In this document: one piece after another, positions 35,254 through 44,207 of the stretch | Layout of the letters: each line of letters begins with the position of its first letter | Position numbering within the stretch: position 1 is the first letter of the stretch | Source of the DNA: Mycobacterium sp. IS-1590 | GTDB lineage: Bacteria; Actinomycetota; Actinomycetes; Mycobacteriales; Mycobacteriaceae | Reading direction: 5' to 3' | Assembly: GCF_001500025.1 (NCBI RefSeq) | Contig: NZ_LQIW01000001.1 | Coordinates: 1-64,000, forward strand | DNA length: 64,000 bases | Translations under genes and position numbers: made by a program | Notes under the pieces: generated by a model | What the model saw: the letters and a program-made list of their open reading frames with translations, nothing else | What the model was told of the DNA's origin: nothing | The model's database searches: none

Positions 35254-38200
35254 GAGCGCTCCTATCGCTGCCAGTCTGGTTAAAGTCGAGAAGGTCGGGG
35301 TCGCCGATGATCGGCGCGTCGGCGTACAGGGTCTGAATCGCCTGTGAGAGGTGTACTTTGAAGGCGTCTGGATCTTTCATCTCGATGTAGCCCCAGCGGC
35401 CGAAACCGCCATGGTTGTTCACGGCCACACACCAAGAGTCGCGGGCAGTCACTGCCTTTTGTTCTGGGGAGCCCGGGCTGTGTGCGTGCTTCAGGCTGCC
35501 CGATACCTCGATGATGAGACTGCGGTTGACTTCGGACTCATCCTGTTTTGTCAGCCTTAGCAGGAAGTCTGGAACGTAGGAGTGGCTGCGCCCCTTGTGG
35601 ACATAGGGGATAGCGAAGCCGAGGTGGTCGTTCTTCACATACGCGTGAACATTCTTGTTCAGCTCAAGTTCGTTGGCCAGGCGCTCTTCCCACGTATTGC
35701 CATCCTTGCCGTCGAGGGTGACATGCGAAACCTCAGACTTCTCAGTGGGCTTGGTGCGTTTGCGGGTCACGAAGTCGACGTCGCCCGTTGACCCTTCCGG
35801 GTCGAATCGGTTGATCATCGGGCGAAGTCGCGCACGTCTGTTACCGTCCTGGCTGATAATGGCGTTCCAGACCTGTTCGGCTGCGAGGACTTGCCCCTCG
35901 GTGATCGTCATGAGATAGCCCAGGCCATAGCCGCCTTTGAATATGACCCGTTGGTCGATCCAGTCTTTGCATAGGCGAACCAATTTCGGGAAAAGCCAGG
36001 GCCGCTTGTCGTTGGCAGCCGCGAATCTCTCATCGAGGATCCGCTTCGCAAGGGCAAAGGCGACCTGTTGGGACCGGTATTGCGTCGGGTCGCCCTCCTC
36101 GAGCTCTCGTTTGCCGACCACTCCACCCATCTCTACCCAGGACGGGACCGTATTAGGGCCGATCTCGAACGGAGGCGCATCCTCGAGGTCGAGCCAGATA
36201 TCCTCGTCAGGCAGCTCGACACGGTATCCGTCGAGGTTTGGGAATGTGATCCTCAGATGCTCCCGGCCTTCGAGTGCGCGCACCTCGACCGAAGGTTTCG
36301 GTGGTTTCGGATCGGCAACAGGTCTATCGCTGGAGATGAACTGGAACGGAATTCCGTACACGTTGGCGTATTCGGGCTCGAAGTGGCCGTCTTCGTTTGT
36401 CGCGTAATTGCGCCGCCGTAAGCCCCGGCCCACCACCTGCTCGCACAGCAACTGACTACCGAACGCTCGCACTCCGAGGATGTGACTGACCGTGTTGGCG
36501 TCCCACCCCTCGGTCAGCATGGAGACAGAGACGACGCACCGTACGTCGGCGCCAAGCTTGCCCTTCTTGCCGACGGTGTTCATGACTTCGCGCAGAAGGT
36601 CCTCATCGGTGAGCTTCTCGGCGTCGGCGCCTGGGTTGCGCTGGCGGTACTCCGCTTTGAACTTGGCGATCTCGAGGCGGGCGGCCTTCTTGAAGTCATC
36701 CTTGAGTGCTTCGCCGGACTCGAGCTGCGCAGAGTCAACAAGAATGCTGTACGGGCGGGCTACCGGTTTCCCGTCAATCATGTTGTTGAAGAGTGCGAGG
36801 TTTCCTGCCTTATGCGCTACGACGTCGTCGCCCTCGACGATCACCTCGCCTGCGATCCAGTCGTATACGAGCTTGCTGACAACGGTATTTGGGCAGACGA
36901 CAATGTAGACCGGTGGTGTTTCGCCGTACGGCTTGAGCGCCTTCTCCCAGTGCTCGTATGCCCGCTCGTAGCTGCGGTACAGACTTCGTAGAGCGCCCTC
37001 CAGTTCCTTTGGGGGTAGCCAGTCCTTCACGGTGTCTTTCGCCGCGCGCTTTGGCAGCTGTGGCCCGACGTACTCCCACAGTCGCAAGTAGGTCACGAGT
37101 TCGTCGTCCGCGTCATCATCGACCGGCGTACGCGGAACCTTCACGATGCCGGCCTCGATCGCATCCATTAGAGAGAAGTCGCTGACCGTCCACGGGAAGA
37201 TATAACCCTCGTTGTAGCCACTGCCGGAGAGGTAGAAGGGCGTGGCCGACAGGTCCCATATCTGTTTTATTCCAACATGTTTAGCGACGGCATGTAGACC
37301 GGTGAACCAGACACCCGCCTGCTCATTTTCCTCGTTCTGCTCCTTATCGCGCTTCTCGCCGGTTTGAATTGGGCGCGCCAGGTAACAGTGATGAGCCTCG
37401 TCGTTCAGGACCATGATCTGTTGTCTATCCGCGCCGAGGTCGCGGAGCACGCGACTGACCATCGCCTTCGGAGACTCCTTGAATGGATCGTCTTTGCGAT
37501 CACCTCGAAGCAGAAGCCGGGTGTTCTTGGCGATGCCCCTGATCTCCTTGGCGTCCTTGAGAAGGAAAGAGTGGTAATTGGTAATGACGATTCGCGCCGT
37601 CTCAAGGCCGCCCTTGAGGTCAGTCGGGACGAGGTTACGAAGGTCGTAGTAATTCTCCGCATCCTCTGGAAGCAACACTCGCAGGCGGTCGCGGATCGTG
37701 ATGCCGGGCGCAACGACTAGGAAGCGGTTCGTGAAGCGCGCGTCGCGCGGGGTGTACTGCTTGTTCAGCGTCTGCCAGGCGATAAGCATGGCCATGACGA
37801 TCGTCTTTCCCGATCCCGTGGCCATCTTGAGCGCAGCGCGCGGCAAGCCACTGTTGTGCGCATCGTTCTCCGGCTCAAGGCGCTTTCGCCAATCGGAGTA
37901 GGGCGCGTGACGGCCTGCGACCTCTGTCAGAAAAATTGCGGTCTCCGCCGCCTCCCGCTGGCAGAACAGGACGCGGTTTTCCCTCGTCGGGTCAGCCCAG
38001 TGCTGCAGCAGCTTACGGGTGATCGCGGTGACGCCGTCGTAGTGGCCCCCGCGGCGCCACTTTTCAACGTCGCGTCGGAGATCGTTGATCAGGCTGTTCT
38101 TCTCGCGGCGTTCGCCGGTTAGGTCGAAGTCGATCTCTTCCTGGACGCCTTTGCCCTTTCCCTTCTTTATCGCCGCGATCGGTACGAAGGATTCGCTTGG

Positions 38201-38905
38201 CCGCCGGCCGTCGCGGATCTCGCCGGTCGGCCCATGCAGTCCTATCTCATAATGTCGATCCGGCTGCTCGTATGGACTGTTCAAGATCGGGTTGTCGATG
38301 TGTACTGTCACCTGGCGCGTCCTTGTCTTCGGTGGCGGAGAGGGAGACTGGCGGCTGCTAGTGTTGCCGCCCGCCGGCGGCCTACTCCGCTTATTGTTAC
38401 GACTCGTCTTACGCGCACGCCGCCCCCGCGATTTCGGCGCTCGTGCTTCGGTCGCTGGTACCTGATTGATCTCGCCGTATGCAATAAATTCGGAGAGCAC
38501 AACCGCCCTAAGCTTCTTCGCGTTGCGAAGGCCTTCGAGGTACTCCATCTGGGCGACCTGGCTCCGTAGCGCTCCAGTCTCGTGACGTTGGGTGCGCAGT
38601 TCTTTGACAACACGCTGCCGCGGTTCCTTTGCTCGAGTGAACCAGCTGCGCAGCAGAGTCGGCCAGGCCTCTCTGATGAAGTCTTCGGTCGGCCTGGCTC
38701 CATATATCTGATGCAAACTGTCGGCAGTATCTGTCTCGTCGTAGTTCTGAAGCAGGTCATTGCAGAGCGTGACCAGTAGATCTCGCGGCAGGTTCCCCCA
38801 TTGGAATTTGTACCTCGGCAACTTTCTCCCCGGTCCGAACTCCCGTGCAATCGACAGTTTTGCAGAAGTGGGGCCATCAATCAGAGCATTCGAGCGCGAA
38901 GGCAA
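35243..38905 (-). CDS. Type III restriction-like DEAD/DEAH helicase with PD-(D/E)XK tail (Res)
   Basis: A 1220-aa SF2 enzyme. Walker A is MATGSGKTIVMAML (about 363), the DEAH box is LNDEAHHCY, and motifs V/VI read SMLTEGWDANTVSHILG and EQVVGRGLRR. The C-terminal nuclease fold has Pro1112-Asp1113 (SYVPDFLLRL) and Glu1133-Val-Ser1135 (IIEVSGS); in active relatives the last residue is usually Lys, so cutting may be impaired or the site altered. The N-terminal 300 residues are basic and Pro/Arg-rich in the 155-200 linker. First gene of the operon; pairs with the Mod gene downstream. Confidence 0.88.
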   Translation of the reverse strand: MPSRSNALIDGPTSAKLSIAREFGPGRKLPRYKFQWGNLPRDLLVTLCNDLLQNYDETDTADSLHQIYGARPTEDFIREAWPTLLRSWFTRAKEPRQRVVKELRTQRHETGALRSQVAQMEYLEGLRNAKKLRAVVLSEFIAYGEINQVPATEARAPKSRGRRARKTSRNNKRSRPPAGGNTSSRQSPSPPPKTRTRQVTVHIDNPILNSPYEQPDRHYEIGLHGPTGEIRDGRRPSESFVPIAAIKKGKGKGVQEEIDFDLTGERREKNSLINDLRRDVEKWRRGGHYDGVTAITRKLLQHWADPTRENRVLFCQREAAETAIFLTEVAGRHAPYSDWRKRLEPENDAHNSGLPRAALKMATGSGKTIVMAMLIAWQTLNKQYTPRDARFTNRFLVVAPGITIRDRLRVLLPEDAENYYDLRNLVPTDLKGGLETARIVITNYHSFLLKDAKEIRGIAKNTRLLLRGDRKDDPFKESPKAMVSRVLRDLGADRQQIMVLNDEAHHCYLARPIQTGEKRDKEQNEENEQAGVWFTGLHAVAKHVGIKQIWDLSATPFYLSGSGYNEGYIFPWTVSDFSLMDAIEAGIVKVPRTPVDDDADDELVTYLRLWEYVGPQLPKRAAKDTVKDWLPPKELEGALRSLYRSYERAYEHWEKALKPYGETPPVYIVVCPNTVVSKLVYDWIAGEVIVEGDDVVAHKAGNLALFNNMIDGKPVARPYSILVDSAQLESGEALKDDFKKAARLEIAKFKAEYRQRNPGADAEKLTDEDLLREVMNTVGKKGKLGADVRCVVSVSMLTEGWDANTVSHILGVRAFGSQLLCEQVVGRGLRRRNYATNEDGHFEPEYANVYGIPFQFISSDRPVADPKPPKPSVEVRALEGREHLRITFPNLDGYRVELPDEDIWLDLEDAPPFEIGPNTVPSWVEMGGVVGKRELEEGDPTQYRSQQVAFALAKRILDERFAAANDKRPWLFPKLVRLCKDWIDQRVIFKGGYGLGYLMTITEGQVLAAEQVWNAIISQDGNRRARLRPMINRFDPEGSTGDVDFVTRKRTKPTEKSEVSHVTLDGKDGNTWEERLANELELNKNVHAYVKNDHLGFAIPYVHKGRSHSYVPDFLLRLTKQDESEVNRSLIIEVSGSLKHAHSPGSPEQKAVTARDSWCVAVNNHGGFGRWGYIEMKDPDAFKVHLSQAIQTLYADAPIIGDPDLLDFNQTGSDRSARGA

Positions 38906-39048
38906 CCGCCGTAGGGTTCAGCGAACTGGAACCACCTCTCCGGCGAGCGAGAAGCCGGCCAAGATCAATCCCGCAAACCGTTCCGGTGTATGGGGCGCGG
39001 ATCCCATAATTGGGACCACCGTGCCTGTCAGCGGTGGCATCGGTGCCC

Positions 39049-40264
39049 GTGGGTGGTCAGTGGTCATCGGAATTAGCTGAGGAGTTCACGTTGGTTGACG
39101 AGCATCCGGACGACGGCGGTCTGGTGCGTAAGGCGGTCGACTTGTTTACGCTTCTCGGCCCCACCCAGCAGTTGCTGGTCTTGCCTGTGCGTACCGTCGA
39201 TGACTTCGAAGATGCAGTCTGGTACGTTCGCAGCCGGTCAGCAACTTGCCACCCCATCCCGCGGTCAGTAGCCGCCATGGCGGGCCGCCCTCGATGCCGA
39301 AGAACCCTTGCTGGAAGTTGACCGCGTCCTCGGCTGTATCCGCCGGTCTTGCCAAAGCTGCTGTTCGAGTCGAGCCGGGCCATTCGACGACGTAGAGCAG
39401 CAACAGTCTCTTCGCGCGGAGATCTTCACCGATGAGCCCGAACGGTGGAGGCCGCGATCTGGAGCGGACGACGAGTCTTCGGATGAAGAACGCGACCGGG
39501 GGCGCGTTCTTCTTGACGAGGCCGTCGGGGTCGCGGAGGCCTTCGGGGTCTGTATAAGGACCTGTTCGCGATTTACCTCAAGTCGACCGATCACAGCGAG
39601 GAGTTCGAGCTCGTGGTCGGCGTCGAATGCCTTTCCTGACATCCTGAAACCATGAACAAGGTCCAGCGGCACGCTGCCATTGCGCAGTTTGCCGTCACCT
39701 TCGACGAGGCCTCTGAGACACTCCCTGTCCGCCAGGTTCCGTCGCCACAATCAGTTGTCATCGAACTTGACATGCTCGACCCCAGCCTGGTGTCAGCTCC
39801 TGCCGCGATCGACGAGATCAGGGAAACCGCGGGAGAGTATTCGGCGCATCTTCTCGACGTAGCGGCCATCGGCTCGTTTTGCCGTCGGCTCATCTTCCGG
39901 CTCGACCCACACGCTGTCTACGACGACCTGCTCGAGGCGCCCACAGGTGCTAATCGGCGTGGAGCCTTTGCGCCGGCGCTGATCCTGCGCTGCCGCACAA
40001 TCGGGGGGCTTGTCCAAATCTACGAGCACGTCGTGGCGCAGGATTCTCGCGACCGGGGAGGTGCCCGCTGGGGTCATGCTGCTGATCGATACCGACCGAC
40101 AGCCAGAGACGGAGAAGAGCGAAGTGGCGGGTGCGGTGATCACCACCGACGAGGTCGGCTTCCTCCCTCTGTCGGTCAACGAGCAGCAACGCCGCATCAT
40201 CAACCCCGTCGACGCGGTGGCTCAAACGGTGGTGCAGGCGCCGCCGGGCGGGCATGCACGATGA
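39049..40264 (+). pseudogene. Frameshifted remnant of a DUF4011-type SF1 helicase N-terminus
   Basis: Successive frames give pieces of one protein: ELAEEFTLVDEHPDD...LFTLLGPTQQLLVLPVRTVDDF (39070-39220), FDDVEQQQSLRAEIFTDEPERW (39380-39450), LFAIYLKSTDHSEEFELVVG (39560-39620, closed by a TGA near 39640), VQRHAAIAQFAVTFDEASE with DIRETAGEY-like text (39660-40035), then ILATGEVPAG and FLPLSVNEQQRRI and QTVVQAPPGG (40040-40264). In intact DUF4011 helicases the last piece continues into the Walker A GPPGTGKT; here the sequence breaks off exactly there. At least three frameshifts and a truncation make it non-functional. Confidence 0.7.
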
Positions 40265-40277
40265 GTGGAATGCAACG

Positions 40278-40710
40278 ATGAGTTGGCGCGAGTCTGACGA
40301 TGGGATTGGCGACCTTCTGCGCTGCGAATTAGAAAGTATCGCTGCCGGAAGCCTGGCCGGACCAGGACCGATCAATGTTGGTTGTTGGGCTGCAATGGGG
40401 ATGTTGGTTGGCACGACCCGATGGGCCGAGAGCACTTCTTTTCAATGGCAGCCATCGCGCGAGAGTCCGGGTCCGATGAAGACCTCTTGAGCCTGCTCTG
40501 GGACGTGCTGGCATGGGGTGTTGTCGGGAACTTCCGTAATGCCGCCCGCATCGTTCGCGCGGCTGCAGCCGAAGGCGGAGGCTCCAACCTGATAGCGGCC
40601 CTTCGGCCGGCAGCGAAGCCAGTTATTGCGGCGACATCGAGGGGTGGGTACTGGCGTTCGTCGAGAACCGCATCAGTCACTTCAACTACGCGTTCTTCAG
40701 TAAGTTTCTA
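40278..40710 (+). pseudogene. Frameshifted OGG-fold (8-oxoguanine glycosylase-like) remnant
   Basis: Three reading frames combine to one product: IGDLLRCELESIAAGSLAGPG (from 40278), then GREHFFSMAAIARESGSDED and LLWDVLAWGVVGNFRNAARI (40420-40560), then FVENRISHFNYAFFSKFL (40655-40710). The composite resembles the actinobacterial OGG-fold glycosylase-like family, where such genes often sit near defence helicases. The predicted C-terminus (tyrosine-phenylalanine-rich end) is lost. Two frameshifts indicate decay. The family assignment is from memory of its pattern and moderately sure. Confidence 0.5.
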
Positions 40711-41022
40711 ATGACCCGTCACGCCACCTGCCGACTGATCAGCCAGGCGTTCGCGGCTCCCCGGGTGTCTTACGCACCGACCCCGGATAGTCCCTTAGAA
40801 GTGTTCCCGCAGCGCACACCTCGACGTACGTCGAACGCCGGATAGTTCAGTTGCCGGATCAGGTGCCTGGATTAGGTAAGGAATTCGGACGGAAGGCACA
40901 CCGGTCCGACGAAGACCGTGACGGCGTCGGCCGAGGCTAATCTGACCGTCGTCGATAACCGCGGTTTACGCTATTTGTTTCCCGGGACTAACCTCTCCCG
41001 AGCATTCCGAAAGGAGCTGGCG

Positions 41023-41376
41023 ATGCCCGCCACGATTACTCACTGACGCAGCTAAACGGGTTCCAGAAGTTCTATTTCTTTCACTGTGCGGCAGTGGTTT
41101 TCGACGGCCACGGCCCGGCCGAGAGCTTCTGCATGCACGTACGGGTGTTTGTGGACTGCATCAGTGAAGCCGAATTGGGACCCGCGTCCACGGAAGACCT
41201 CGCGCACGCACTGGGTGAGATCGAGGCAAGTGTTCCAGAAGAGTTGGCCGGCCGGTTCGACGAGAATGCAATCGTCTTTGAGCGAGCGAGTCGGCTCGCG
41301 GTGGCGGACACGACGGATCGTTGTGTTAGTTGCGCTTGTTATCGATGGTTTCGATGTCGACGACGACTACGAGTAG
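41023..41376 (+). pseudogene. Frameshifted small hypothetical gene
   Basis: A clear ribosome site AAAGGAGC precedes ATG at 41023, but the frame stops after MPATITH. A one-base shift opens SLTQLNGFQKFYFFHCAAVV and continues through VDCISEAELGPASTEDLAHA to about 41315, and a second shift yields a natural-looking end VALVIDGFDVDDDYE-stop at 41376. This is best read as a recently broken 115-aa gene. Function unknown. Confidence 0.5.
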
Positions 41377-41636
41377 GGGATCGCTTAAAGACCCGGAGTC
41401 GACGCCTCAGGTCGAAATTGTCCGGCTCACTGGGTCTGGGCACGCCAAGGGAACTGTGGAATACGGTTCCCGTGACCAAACGACTCTAGCTCTGCACGTC
41501 CGCGGATTCGACACGACTAGCCGCCGACGAACATGACGGGCGGCCCTCGCGCAAATTCGGAAAGCCGACGCCTTGTCATTGCACGGGCTGAACTCGATTG
41601 TGTGTGAGTTCAGGTCGACACCAGTCCCTAACAGCA

Positions 41637-42524
41637 TCAACGCTTTCCGGCTAGCCGGTCTCGGTGGTACTGCAAGTGATCCGGGTTGATGGAATGTAAT
41701 GGATTGAGCCGCAGCTTGCCGATGGGTTCGCCTGCAAGGGCGTTGACTACGACCGACGCGTTGTCGATGTAGATTCCGCCGGTCACGAATCTAACGGCGT
41801 CGTTTGGGCACAAACACAGCATGTTGTCGATCGAGCGCGGCCCTCCGTGCGGTGCGCTTGGAGGGCGTATATGAACCGCTACGGCGTGAGGACCGGCCGG
41901 CGTTTCTAACCGTAGGCCGCAAACCTGGCAGCGCCGATCATGTATCTCGCGTACCTGTTGCATCGGACGTCGGGAGCCAGACGATGCGCGACGGGCCGAA
42001 ATCGGCAATTCCTGGTTCTGGTCGGTTATGACGGAACAGGCGGCGCGCACCGCTTCGGGCATCGCCGACAGGTCGTCCAAAGCCGTCAGTCTGAAACGCC
42101 AGATTCGGAACCCGTCCTTCCCAATTTCCTGCCAAAAGTTCGCGACCTTGTACAAGCCGTCATATCTGTAACTCGATGGAGGCGAGATCGAATGCACGCC
42201 CCGGTGTCCACGGATGACTCGAACAGGGATTTCGTCGAGATAGTTACGTGCTAGGCCCAAGTTTCCGCGGGTCAGCTCCTGGTCTGCAATTTGAAGGCCG
42301 GTATCAGGATCCCTGCCCCCGTGGCCTGTATAGATGATTTCATTGCCATAGTCGACATCATCGACGTATCCGCCGGAGACAACGACCGACTCGGCTCCGT
42401 CCGCTCCGCCGCATATTCCACCCTGGAGGGGACGGTGAACCCCTGCCTCGGACGCTGCACGTCGATCGGCGTACGTCGTGCCGGGTGGGTTTCCGGGAAT
42501 CTCTCCGAAGGTGCGCCTTGTCAT
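41637..42524 (-). CDS. SRA-YDG/HNH modification-dependent endonuclease with altered HNH motif
   Basis: A 295-aa type IV restriction-like enzyme. Residues 5-150 are an SRA domain (NPPGTTYADRRAASEAGVHR, SGGYVDDVDYGNEIIYTG, SYRYDGLYKV), which flips 5-methyl- or 5-hydroxymethylcytosine. Residues 195-270 are an HNH nuclease with zinc Cys199/202 and Cys237/239 and catalytic-strand His218 (VAVHIRP). Where relatives have CPN-D/H-H, this protein has CPND-Ala243, so a metal-binding His is missing and activity may be reduced or lost. It lies alone on the minus strand. Confidence 0.85.
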   Translation of the reverse strand: MTRRTFGEIPGNPPGTTYADRRAASEAGVHRPLQGGICGGADGAESVVVSGGYVDDVDYGNEIIYTGHGGRDPDTGLQIADQELTRGNLGLARNYLDEIPVRVIRGHRGVHSISPPSSYRYDGLYKVANFWQEIGKDGFRIWRFRLTALDDLSAMPEAVRAACSVITDQNQELPISARRASSGSRRPMQQVREIHDRRCQVCGLRLETPAGPHAVAVHIRPPSAPHGGPRSIDNMLCLCPNDAVRFVTGGIYIDNASVVVNALAGEPIGKLRLNPLHSINPDHLQYHRDRLAGKR

Positions 42525-43003
42525 CGGATCGACAGTTTAGTGGCGCTGACGATAGGTTCACCCGCGTTCGGGAGTTGGCGCATCACGAGTCACCGCGCTG
42601 CAATTGTGGTGGTCATCCTGAGCGTTCTTCAAAGATCAGTGCGGATGGCATGCTACTAACTATTCGCAGCGATGAGAACCGTAAACACAGGACGGCGGCT
42701 TAGAATCTGGGAGCGCTTGTGCCAGCGAGGGTGAGCTAGGAAGACAAGATCGCACGGTTCCTCGCCAGAACACGGGCGCGCGTGAATAATGCGCCCGAGT
42801 TTACGGCCCGGTGCTACGGCACAGTCCAGACAGTTTGCTAAACGCTCGCAGGAGGGAGCTCGGTTATGGCCGACTATCGAGCAAGCTGCTGCAGGAGTCG
42901 GACGATGCCCTTGAGACCGGCTGGCATAAGAACCCATCCGAAGCCCACAGATCCAGGCATCAACGGCAAGGCGCGGATCCACTTCTTCGATCACTCGAGG
43001 ACC
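42525..43003 (+). other. Intergenic region, possible gene debris
   Basis: A 479-base stretch between the SRA-HNH gene and the PD-(D/E)XK gene. Short readings such as YGRLSSKLLQESDDALETGW (frame of 42811) and NGKARIHFFDHSRT (frame just before 43004) look like scraps of coding sequence, suggesting decay, but nothing can be assigned. Confidence 0.4.
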
Positions 43004-43387
43004 ATGCCGGGCTTTCAGCAGCCGCGACAGCTATTTAGCGACGAAAAGGAGTTGTCGCATTTTCTGCAGTTGAATTGGGACCAACTCGCGTATGTCAAGA
43101 CCCATGGACTGAGGTTCCGCACATACGACGTGCGCATCTCCGAGACTTCCAAGATCGATCTGTTGGCCGTAGAGAAAACGGGAGACATTCTCGTCGGCTT
43201 TGAGCGGAAGGTCGGTGAGGGTGACGATCGGTTAGTCGGAGAGGTGCATAAATACCTGCCCGCGCTAAAGAAGGCGGCAGATAAGGAAGACCGTGCCGGC
43301 GCTCGGCTTGTCATGGTCGCCGGGCAGCCCGACGAGGAACTCGCCGCTCGTGTTCAGGCCCTCGCTGAGAGACGACGTCCAAACTGA
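43004..43387 (+). CDS. Small PD-(D/E)XK-superfamily nuclease-like protein
   Basis: A 127-aa protein from ATG at 43004; the frame is open from 42866, so a longer form is possible. The core reads ISETSKIDLLAVEKTGDILVGFERKVG: Asp52 then Glu67-Arg-Lys69, the D...ExK arrangement of NucS/DUF91-like nucleases, followed by a helix VGEVHKYLPALKKAAD typical of the fold. A role in restriction or repair is likely but no partner is known. The next gene starts 42 bases on. Confidence 0.6.
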   Translation: MPGFQQPRQLFSDEKELSHFLQLNWDQLAYVKTHGLRFRTYDVRISETSKIDLLAVEKTGDILVGFERKVGEGDDRLVGEVHKYLPALKKAADKEDRAGARLVMVAGQPDEELAARVQALAERRRPN

Positions 43388-43429
43388 CTGGTTGCTCTAT
43401 GCCGTGTCCATCGACTTATCGGAGCCCAA

Positions 43430-44065
43430 GTGAATCAGCCCACGAGAACGCAAGAGTTTGATGATGCTCTATTTGAACTGATCTTCTCCATCGTGGAACC
43501 AGGCGACGAAATCGAAACGCTGGCCTCGAAACGACCCAACCGCATTGTGTCGATTGACCGTTGCGGTATCGAGGTGGAGACGTTGCGATCGGATGACCGC
43601 GGTACCGGTCCACAGATGGTGCCCGCGTGGATGATCATCGTGGCTTGGGAGCACTTGCTCCGTCACCGTCAACTGACTCAGAACGAGCTCCTAAATAGAT
43701 TAAACGTCAAGAGATCTGCTTTCGTGTGCGCACTCCTGGCGTTGCTGCCTGGAGTTACTGTGCGGTCGACGCGCCCAACTATGCTCGAACTTTCTGAGGA
43801 TTCCAGTGCTGGATTGAAACAACGAAAGCCGTCACTGAGCGAGACATATTCCCTTGAGAGGCTGCGTCTTCGGCACGACTACGATCCGGCTCCCTTCACA
43901 GACGCCGGCCGCTTGATAGTACGGGAACGCACCGATGGCGAGCACGGAGTCGTCGTGGTTATGGCGAACTCTGATAGTGATTACTGGGAGTACCATCTGG
44001 GTCCGTTCGAAATCCAACAGTTGGTACACGCATTGACACGCGAGCTTGCTAGTGATGAATCGTAG
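43430..44065 (+). CDS. Hypothetical protein with a winged-helix-like segment
   Basis: A 211-aa protein with a GTG start behind GGAG. The segment WEHLLRHRQLTQNELLNRLN with KRSAFVCALLALLP looks like a winged-helix DNA-binding unit (inference). The C-terminal 50 residues are acidic and aromatic (SDYWEYHLGPFEIQQLVHAL). I do not recognise a family. It follows the PD-(D/E)XK gene closely on the same strand and may work with it. Confidence 0.6.
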   Translation: MNQPTRTQEFDDALFELIFSIVEPGDEIETLASKRPNRIVSIDRCGIEVETLRSDDRGTGPQMVPAWMIIVAWEHLLRHRQLTQNELLNRLNVKRSAFVCALLALLPGVTVRSTRPTMLELSEDSSAGLKQRKPSLSETYSLERLRLRHDYDPAPFTDAGRLIVRERTDGEHGVVVVMANSDSDYWEYHLGPFEIQQLVHALTRELASDES

Positions 44066-44207
44066 TATCACCCGTCATAACAGCTGTCGGCAGCAACTAG
44101 CCGCTTCGAGTGCACGCTCGCGGTTCGATGACGCCGTCTAGGTCAGCCGACGCTCCTTCCGCTGCGGTTAGACGGCTGGCAAGGGATTCGCATACACCAC
44201 TAGGCTC

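Noticed and set aside
32533..38905. BREX or DISARM locus
   Set aside because: No PglZ, BrxC, DrmA/DrmB or phospholipase-D genes are present; the pair fits type III-like restriction.
39265..39750. Minus-strand Ser/Arg-rich frame of 161 codons
   Set aside because: The plus strand carries frameshifted helicase pieces here; the minus frame is low-complexity without motifs.
42656..42994. Minus-strand frame of 112 codons upstream of the PD-(D/E)XK gene
   Set aside because: No ribosome site, no motif, and it overlaps the more credible plus-strand gene debris.
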